Assembly (NCBI RefSeq): GCF_000209165.1
Contig: NC_009043.1
Location: 806,001 to 870,000 of the forward strand
Direction: 5' to 3'
Source: Scheffersomyces stipitis CBS 6054
Taxonomy: Eukaryota; Ascomycota; Pichiomycetes; Serinales; Debaryomycetaceae
DNA: 64,000 nucleotides
Positions 57,835-64,000 of this stretch are shown one piece after another. A model generated the notes under the pieces. That model worked only from the letters and a program-made list of their open reading frames with translations. It did not search any database and was not told the DNA's origin. Numbering within the stretch: position 1 is the stretch's first letter; every line of letters starts with the position of its first letter. Both the position numbers and the translations under genes were made by a program.

Positions 57835-59568
57835 TTATTCTTCATAGTCAGTAATGCGGTAATCCTCAATGTCTAAATCTAGATTCTTTGGATCAATAGC
57901 ATGTAGATCATAGGTGGTGCCTAATCGGTGAAGGAAGTAAATAAGCTGTGATAATGGAACGATTTCAGGTGAGGCAGAAGAGGGCAGATTTAGATGAGTA
58001 AAGGCAGACTTAAACTGATCGAAACCTCTATCCGTAGTAATGGGAACTGCTAGCACATTTCTAGCTAGTTGAGAAAGAGTAGGATACTTTCTAGCATAAG
58101 TACTCCAGAAACTTAGAAGTGATGGTCCAACCTCTTTTGCATACGAGTTTCTCTCTGTCTCCTTTATTTCCTTCATTGAAGACGACTCGTAATTATAACA
58201 TTCTTTTGTAGACTTCCCAGAGCAGTCGAATAGATTTAGAATCATGTCATCGACATTATCGAAGCTATCTATGGAAGTTGGTTTTTCATTTTCTTGTTCT
58301 TTGGACAACGACTCCACGAAACTGTTTACAGCGTTTACATCGTCATCTCTTAAGAATCTTTTCGTTGATGGATGTAGATAGGTTGCGAGAATCAAACTAG
58401 AATTCGCTTCAATTTTGGAATGGGTTTCTTTAAGGTTATCAAACAACTTTTTCAAAGGTAACTCTATGTTGAATGAAAGAAGTTGAGAATGCCTTTTTGT
58501 GATAGTTAGAACATGTAATATCAACATCTTTACCCATTTCGAGAGCAAATGACTGACAGGTACGTCATATGAAAGAGTGGTTATAAGTACTTCATGGAAC
58601 TTAATGGTGATTTCGTAAGCGAAAGTAATCAACTCCCAGTCTGATTCCGAAATGGAAGATGTACTATCTGATATAAGCTGTTCGATGTTGGCCCTATAGG
58701 TTATCAAGCATGATAAGATCCTCATTGTGTAAGCTTTGTCGTGGCTATGTTCCAATTTCTTCAAGGTGCCCCAGCAAACACGGTCCTTGTCGTCTGGAAG
58801 TGGATCAAGCTTTTCAAAGCTTAAATGGTGAAACTTGATATAGATAGGATAGATAAAATTGCATACTAATACTGGAATAAGTTTAGCCCCTGTTATGGAC
58901 CCGATATCGAAGACAGCTAGCTTGGTTTCCAACAGCAAGATCTCTGCCACTTCGATGAAGAAACTCAACAAGTATTCGCCGAAAAGTTTGGTTAGACAGT
59001 GAAACTGACTGGATTTTGTGATGTCTCCATCTTCATCCATTAGGTATTTCACCATTTGGAGATTGTAATCATCTAGGTCGTGATTGGAAGTTACAAAGAG
59101 TAATCTTTCTTTGAGAACAGGATTGGGTATCAAGTGTTGTGACATATTCTTCTCCGTATATGGAAAAAACCCCAAAGGCAATTCGCATAAACGAAATCTT
59201 TCGTTGATGAAGTGATAGTTGGCAAACACATATGGCTCTAGTGAGTTTGAAGGAGTCCATTTATGGAGGGATAGGGATATCTTTATTGCTTTGTCTAATG
59301 AATTCTCAAAATAGTGTTTGAAATAATTCTGGTATTCAGAGTACATTTCGTTGGCTAGATGAGTCAATGTTTCTGGATCTGGAATAAACGATAATCCATT
59401 ATTGAAGTTGAAGAGTAATCTGAACGAAGATGAATTAATTTGCTCGAATGGAATTAGATGTTCAATACAGAGTAGTAGAATACGTTTTGATAATTCTTCG
59501 TTCATCAGTTTCAGTCCCGCCTTCTTGCGGGCGGACCTTGAATTAGATACTTTTGTGGGAGGAGACAT
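57835..59568 (-). CDS. hAT-transposase-derived protein, probably domesticated
   Basis: The ATG at 59568 gives an uninterrupted 577 residues. Several landmarks follow the hAT transposase order. SLHKWTPSNSLEPYVFANYHFI (about 100-121) matches the usual DxWTS...aHfI block. NERFRLCELPLGF follows, then VTSN (about 159-162, at the usual TDNA site). Next are a Trp in CWGT (about 266), a W..L...FHEVLITTLS helix (about 311-333), YLHPSTKRF (about 397-405, usual LDPRyK) and the C-terminal dimerisation block FWSTYARKYPTLSQLARNVLAVP (about 487-509). Acidic residues expected in three of these blocks are His or Asn. There is no BED finger and I see no terminal repeats. This looks like a catalytically dead, retained transposase. 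Its function is unknown; DNA-binding regulation is the usual fate. Confidence 0.72.
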   Translation of the reverse strand: MSPPTKVSNSRSARKKAGLKLMNEELSKRILLLCIEHLIPFEQINSSSFRLLFNFNNGLSFIPDPETLTHLANEMYSEYQNYFKHYFENSLDKAIKISLSLHKWTPSNSLEPYVFANYHFINERFRLCELPLGFFPYTEKNMSQHLIPNPVLKERLLFVTSNHDLDDYNLQMVKYLMDEDGDITKSSQFHCLTKLFGEYLLSFFIEVAEILLLETKLAVFDIGSITGAKLIPVLVCNFIYPIYIKFHHLSFEKLDPLPDDKDRVCWGTLKKLEHSHDKAYTMRILSCLITYRANIEQLISDSTSSISESDWELITFAYEITIKFHEVLITTLSYDVPVSHLLSKWVKMLILHVLTITKRHSQLLSFNIELPLKKLFDNLKETHSKIEANSSLILATYLHPSTKRFLRDDDVNAVNSFVESLSKEQENEKPTSIDSFDNVDDMILNLFDCSGKSTKECYNYESSSMKEIKETERNSYAKEVGPSLLSFWSTYARKYPTLSQLARNVLAVPITTDRGFDQFKSAFTHLNLPSSASPEIVPLSQLIYFLHRLGTTYDLHAIDPKNLDLDIEDYRITDYEE

Positions 59569-59906
59569 AATCAATATTGAAGAGTTGGAAAGTGTGGAAT
59601 CGAAGGGGGATATTGGTTATATTTATACTTTTCAATAATTTTTCATGTGTATAATTCCTTTTTGCAGCAATTAAATCGGATCTCAAATCACCCTCCAAAT
59701 ATTTCTCCGAGAATTCACTATATAAACAACTCTAATTTCTACGCTGAGCAAATTTCTTTCGCAAAATTCCATTCCCATATACCCTAAATGTTCTCTATAT
59801 ACTAAATAACCTTCGCGTTCACTAGTCTCTGGTAGTCTCGGAAGGCAATTGAACAGTTCTATCTCGGTAGACTAAGTAGACTCCAATAGTCTTTGGACAC
59901 TAATGT
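59569..59906. other. Intergenic region hAT-like gene/dehydrogenase
   Basis: 338 bp. No terminal inverted repeats or 8-bp target duplication could be recognised next to the hAT-like gene. Confidence 0.45.
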
Positions 59907-61004
59907 TTAGTTGACTCTAGTAATTGTGTCTTCTCTGTCGTACAACACCGTCTCAATATTGAACATGGCAGCAGCGGCAGTATAATTGAAGTTCTCGGTG
60001 GTGGAAGAGCCAATGTGTGGTGTGAGAACAACATCTTGTCTGTTGAGCAAGTCTGGGTTGATGGAAGGTTCGTTTTCAAACACATCCAAACCAGCAAAGA
60101 GAATCTTGCCAGATTGTAAACCATTAACAAGAGCCTTTTCGTCTACAACGTAGCCTCTTCCGATGTTAATCAATCTGAAAGGTTTGGCAAAGTCGTTTAT
60201 CATCTCTTCATTGACCATGTGTCTGGTATGAGCAGTGCCTGGACATGCAATCACCACCAAGTCAGCAATGTTCTTAGTGTCTTTCAAAGTAGCGTGATAG
60301 GTGACCTTGTAACCCAAAGAAGCCTCTTCTTGTTCTGATAACTTCGATCTCTTAACATAGTGGATGTTCATTCCAATACATGCTAATCTCTCTCCGATCA
60401 ACTTACCAATGCTACCGAAGCCTACAATGACTACATTGTGTCCCCTCGGAGAAAGGATATCTCTTCCGCAGCAAGAAGATGCAAAGGCACCACCGACAGT
60501 GGGCTTGATGACGGGGACTCCGTTAAACTGATCAAACTCACCACGAACCAAAGCAGTTCTCAAAGCACCAGTATTGGTCAATTTTCCTCCCAAGTTCTTT
60601 TCAAACATCTTGAAGTTTCTGAAACTGGATAAGGTATTGTACAACACCAAGTCTGCCACAGCTTCTGAAGCAATGACCGAAGGGACATTCGTCAATGTGA
60701 TACCCCTCTTCAGCATACCCTCAGTGTCATAACCATCATGACCAATAGAGCAGATAGCTACTACCTTTACATTGGGAGGGCAATGTCTCAATACTTCACC
60801 CTGGAACCCTCCCACGCCATCAAAACCACCCCAGCCAGCATATATGGCCTCAATGTATCTCAATCTACCTTCGAAGTCTTCAATCAACTGTGATTTCGAT
60901 GTGATCTTGTAGTTAATCACTTCGAAGTTGGCTGAAAACTTTTTGTAAGCTTCGGTGTTGGTGTTAGGCTTGCCTACAAAAAGCACCTGCTGTTTTAACG
61001 TCAT
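59907..61004 (-). CDS. D-isomer-specific 2-hydroxyacid dehydrogenase (glyoxylate reductase-like)
   Basis: 365 residues. The NAD(P)-binding Rossmann motif GFGSIG is at 195-200. The catalytic triad is R283 (NIGRG), E312 (FENEP) and H330 (TPHIGSST). The N-terminal substrate domain contains the CSIGHDGYD and NVPSVIASEAVADL blocks. The family reduces 2-keto acids such as glyoxylate or hydroxypyruvate to D-2-hydroxyacids; yeast relatives are Gor1, YPL113C and YGL185C, and I cannot choose between them. An insert of about 30 residues (about 155-185, with a CCGRD stretch) precedes the Rossmann motif. No clear mitochondrial presequence. Confidence 0.88.
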   Translation of the reverse strand: MTLKQQVLFVGKPNTNTEAYKKFSANFEVINYKITSKSQLIEDFEGRLRYIEAIYAGWGGFDGVGGFQGEVLRHCPPNVKVVAICSIGHDGYDTEGMLKRGITLTNVPSVIASEAVADLVLYNTLSSFRNFKMFEKNLGGKLTNTGALRTALVRGEFDQFNGVPVIKPTVGGAFASSCCGRDILSPRGHNVVIVGFGSIGKLIGERLACIGMNIHYVKRSKLSEQEEASLGYKVTYHATLKDTKNIADLVVIACPGTAHTRHMVNEEMINDFAKPFRLINIGRGYVVDEKALVNGLQSGKILFAGLDVFENEPSINPDLLNRQDVVLTPHIGSSTTENFNYTAAAAMFNIETVLYDREDTITRVN

Positions 61005-62227
61005 TTTGCAATAATAAAAGTGGCTGAATTCGCGATTGTTTTTAACTTAAGCGGAAAAGTTAACCAACAAATATTGCAAAATATATAAGCAAATGTAATT
61101 ATATACTCCTGGGCCAAAAGGCATCAACTCCTAGGGATATCCCTTGTATTTATAATCCTACCACGTCGTGGTACCTGGGCCAATAAGCTTGCAAAATTTT
61201 ATCTACTGTGGTATCACCGAGTTGCGTGCGGCTCAACGCTTTCTTGTTGCAAAATTCCATCTTCAACTCGCTGCGCGCGTAAGCGTCGATAGCCGTCGAT
61301 TGCCATACGTTCCGCGCTGCTTCAAAGTAGGAGTAAAATCTACTGATAAGAGTTTGCACCACGACCAAATAATACCAGCAACCGAGTCTTTTAAAAGTTG
61401 CGGTTTGTTTGAGAATGTGAAGAACATGATTACTACTATTAGAAACATGACAATTTTGAACTTTTTGTGAACATGTTCAGTCTGTTTTTGTAAGCTGTTA
61501 GTGCCCTCATTTACGTGAAAAATTCGCTATAAGTTACTTTGCTAAATGGATACTAAATTTTACGAGATTAAGCATTTCTTTTCTACACCCTCTTTAGCAT
61601 GTTGCTCGTACTAAAGGTGTCGCTGCCTGGTTTGCAACCATGGTATTTTTCTGTTGTTTGTCGTTTCTCCGCTCTCTTATCTACCCCTCGAGTCTAATTG
61701 GTCAGTACAACTCTCATACACTAACCACAGTAATTCATTGCAAACTCGAATATCTTCCAACTATGTTACACCGAAGTATTGTGAATACTATCTTTATGCG
61801 GATAAACTCTCAGGCTGCTACGCCAAAATTGTTGCTGCGAAGTACCTTAGAGATCCTGTTTGATCATCCGACTACTCTACACACTGGTTTAATAATCGTT
61901 TATTCATTTATAGATGCTTGCTATTAATCATCTTAAATGTATAAAATGAACAAAATGTCAAGAAATTGGCTTTTGTAAAAGTGTACTAACAAGGACTAGT
62001 AAAGTGTTGAGGTCATATTTAAAATGAAGGTTAACCCCTTCACATAGATATAAAAAGATATGAATTTTATTCTCTCTGATTTGTCTATCACTCCTAATTA
62101 CAAGAAGTAACCTATATTGAATGAACCAGTCGGAAAAGGAACTTCATATAAAATGTGCATAAAATAATGGAGTCAATGAATATTTGAATAATGAGGGCAT
62201 GTCAAGAAAGCTGTCTATACAAAGCGC
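61005..62227. other. Intergenic region dehydrogenase/COX4
   Basis: About 1.2 kb. A 95-codon ATG ORF at 61640-61927 (plus) lacks motifs and codon bias. A lone TACTAAC is at 61984-61990 on the plus strand with an AG nine bases later, but no gene to go with it. No tRNA seen. Confidence 0.5.
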
Positions 62228-62692
62228 TTAATGGGCAGCCATGTCTGGTTCACCCAAGTACTTGGCTGCCAAGACAGTACCACATTGCCAGCATCTAGAC
62301 TTCTTACCTTCTTCGACCTTCATCCAGTATGGCTTGTGGTCTTCACCGTCCTTACCTCTGCAACCAACATATCTGTAACCAATGTAAGTTGGAACCAAGA
62401 GTGGGTCTTCGAAAGTACCCTTTCCTTCGTAGATTGGGTTTTCCAAATCGAAAACATCAATACCTTCCCTCTTACCCAAGATTTCAAGTCTTTCCAAACC
62501 AGTAGCCTGGTCCAAGTCAGTAGGAATGGTACCGGCCTTGGCACCTGGACCAATCAAAGATCCATCTGGACCAGTGACTTCAGCCAAGTTCAGGGCAGTC
62601 TTAACGTTGGCTGGAGCAGCCTTGTGGGCCAAGATTCTGGTAGAAGACAAGAATCTGGTTTGTCTGGCAATACGAAGAGAACGAGAGAGCAT
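62228..62692 (-). CDS. COX4: Cytochrome c oxidase subunit 4 (mammalian COX5B)
   Basis: 154 residues. An Arg/Ser-rich presequence (about 1-22) leads into NLAEVTGPDG, LIGPGAK, GTIPTDLDQATGLERLEILGK and the zinc-binding YVGCRG ... RCWQCG. This is the fungal Cox4 layout (155 residues in S. cerevisiae). It is a nuclear-encoded structural subunit of complex IV on the matrix side. Twelve bases upstream of the ATG (minus strand) stands a TACTAAC followed by TAG, spaced as in the RAD23 and SLA1 introns, so a 5' UTR intron is possible. CCAAT boxes lie at 62985-62989 (reverse) and 63024-63028. Confidence 0.96.
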   Translation of the reverse strand: MLSRSLRIARQTRFLSSTRILAHKAAPANVKTALNLAEVTGPDGSLIGPGAKAGTIPTDLDQATGLERLEILGKREGIDVFDLENPIYEGKGTFEDPLLVPTYIGYRYVGCRGKDGEDHKPYWMKVEEGKKSRCWQCGTVLAAKYLGEPDMAAH

Positions 62693-63600
62693 TACTAGAA
62701 TACGTTAGTATATGAAGAACGATGAATGGATTGAACGACAAGGTATAACAAAGACATGAGGAATACATGAGTCTCGATTGAATCTTTTTAGATTGTTATT
62801 CGGGTTGATTAAGTATGATCCTCTTTGCTTGAATTGATTCCAGGTTCCTACAGAAATATGTTGTTTAACAAGATGATAAATTCTGTGAGGATACATGGAT
62901 AAAAGGAAAAGAAACATATTCATAAGTTGATATTACTGGTTCATTTTGTATTCCTCTGGAGTGATTCATGATTCCTTGATTTCAATTGGATAATAGGCTA
63001 ATGGCAGATGAGATAACGAATAGCCAATACTATCAAAACATAATGAAATATAATGAAGTAAAGAGCTATTCACACCAAAAATGATAGCTGTTGTAGGTAC
63101 ATATGCATGCCATCTTGTGTATGTCTACGGTTACTTCCTAATGGAATATTGTTCATTTTTCTTTCTTGAATTTTCATTTTTCAGTGTTCGTCAAAGATTG
63201 GATATTGTTGTGATGATGAGACTCAATTGGCACGAGAATTCTGGACTGAATTCATCTGTCGTTCAGCATCCGACTCCGGGTGCATGTGGCCACGGTATAA
63301 CGTACTATTAATGGTCTTGAATAGATTAGAAGGAAAATTACAGAGAAACAAATCCCGTTGTCTATATTTGTAATTTGCTAACAGTATTAAATTTTTCTAC
63401 ACAATTGAAAATCAGCTAATTTTGATGGATTGCACCATTGAGAAAGATCTTTAATTTCATTGGTTCGCGCAGGCAGGTGACAGGGCTCATGTGATATCCA
63501 TCATATGATTTGAATCAGGTGCTTTCGTAATCTGAATCAGATGATTTATCGTCATGTGATACTTTGGGTTGTCCTGACGCCAAGTGCGAAGTTTGCATGT

Positions 63601-63637
63601 TTAGGGTTATAACCCTTAAAAATGACATACTCACGTG
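63601..63637 (+). promoter_or_regulatory. Ribosomal-protein-type promoter module (Tbf1 palindrome + CACGTG)
   Basis: TTAGGGTTATAACCCTTAAA at 63601-63620 contains the perfect palindrome AGGGTTATAACCCT (63603-63616). CACGTG follows at 63632-63637. Known biology: in Candida albicans and relatives, ribosomal protein promoters use this Tbf1-bound palindrome together with Cbf1 sites instead of Rap1. It lies about 290 bp before a GTATGT 5' splice site, so a rightward, intron-containing ribosomal protein gene just beyond the window is the best explanation. Confidence 0.7.
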
Positions 63638-63924
63638 CACATTTTTGATGCGAATATTTCGTGCGCAGCAGGATTTGCGCACAGCTGATGTCGTCTTTCA
63701 GTAACTAATGTCGCATTTCAGAACACACCTCACCTTAGATTAGGTCGCGCTCTCTTTAATTTCAGTAGTATTAATGTCGCTCGTTCAACTTTTGTTAGCG
63801 TTCTTTCTGCAGGCCCATAGTTAACAGACTCGCACTCAGATTCCTTTGGGCGACCAAATATATTTAAAAATTTTTCTTCTTGTTCTTCTTTTTTCAGATT
63901 CTACTTACATCAGTATAGTAATAG

Positions 63925-63930
63925 GTATGT
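63925..63930 (+). other. Probable 5' splice site of a gene beyond the edge
   Basis: GTATGT, the consensus yeast 5' splice site, after a pyrimidine-rich leader with no in-frame ATG. It is most likely an intron in the 5' UTR or just before or after a short first exon. It rests on the motif and the promoter context only. Confidence 0.45.
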
Positions 63931-64000
63931 AATAACCAGACGATATACCTGAGAATAAAGTCAAAGATCGATGTGGATGATGTTGAAGAATAGCAGTGAG

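Larger units (their letters stand above)
62693..64000. other. Upstream regions of COX4 and of a gene beyond the right edge
   Basis: About 1.3 kb. The left part should be the COX4 promoter. The right part carries the Tbf1/Cbf1-type cluster at 63601-63637, an AAAAATTTTT tract at 63866-63875, a pyrimidine-rich run and a 5' splice site at 63925. No coding region lies inside the window. Confidence 0.6.

Noticed and set aside
61640..61927. 95-codon ATG ORF
   Set aside because: Cys/Leu/Ser-rich, with no recognisable motif or codon bias.
61984..61990. Plus-strand TACTAAC with a downstream AG
   Set aside because: No donor site or coding exon on either side. A seven-base match is expected a few times per window by chance.
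62231..62698. 155-codon plus-strand ORF
   Set aside because: Exactly antisense to COX4, whose domain content is certain.

Overview
The window is nuclear DNA of a budding yeast. The genes are compact and mostly intron-less. Both introns I can place have the yeast signals GTATGT or GTAAGT, TACTAAC and CAG. The proteins are all of Saccharomycotina type. Several points favour a CTG-clade (CUG-Ser) species, with a Scheffersomyces/Pichia stipitis-like genome as my best guess. CTG is rare and tends to fall where Ser fits better than Leu (UTR4, RAD7, RAD23, codon 2 of SLA1 and of the HAP4-like gene). The right edge also carries the Tbf1-palindrome plus CACGTG arrangement known from Candida ribosomal-protein promoters. 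This assignment is inference. Any CTG codon read as Leu should be reconsidered as Ser.

Layout. 0-10 kb: the 5' end of a cysteine synthase-like gene (MCY1, runs off the left edge), a long divergent promoter, a Zn2Cys6 regulator (CTF1/FarA type), an AP-1 cofactor-like gene (LAA2), peptidyl-tRNA hydrolase PTH1, and the patatin lipase TGL4/5. 11-20.5 kb: UTR4 (methionine salvage), then two head-to-head pairs whose members work together: RAD23/RAD7 (nucleotide excision repair) and PRP39/SNU71 (U1 snRNP). 20.9-32.7 kb: the signalling mucin MSB2, a small unidentified membrane protein and an Ecl1-like gene, separated by long stretches with no convincing genes. 35.8-38.6 kb: small genes MRPL31, SPC24, CMC1 and HSK3 (two of them kinetochore subunits). 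40-43.5 kb: a HAP4-like regulator with a cysteine motif, facing SDH3, whose promoter has a CCAAT box. 44.8-53.3 kb: PIB2, STT3, MPO1 and IME4. 53.6-62.7 kb, all on the minus strand: SLA1, an intact hAT-transposase-derived gene, a D-2-hydroxyacid dehydrogenase and COX4. The last kilobase looks like a ribosomal-protein-type promoter firing rightward into a 5' splice site.

What stands out: two genes (RAD23, SLA1) cannot be read correctly without splicing; two divergent pairs link partners of one complex or pathway; a 577-residue hAT-like protein has lost hallmark acidic residues and looks domesticated; and IME4 carries DPAW in place of the canonical DPPW. I saw no tRNA, rRNA, CRISPR, intact mobile element or virus-like gene.
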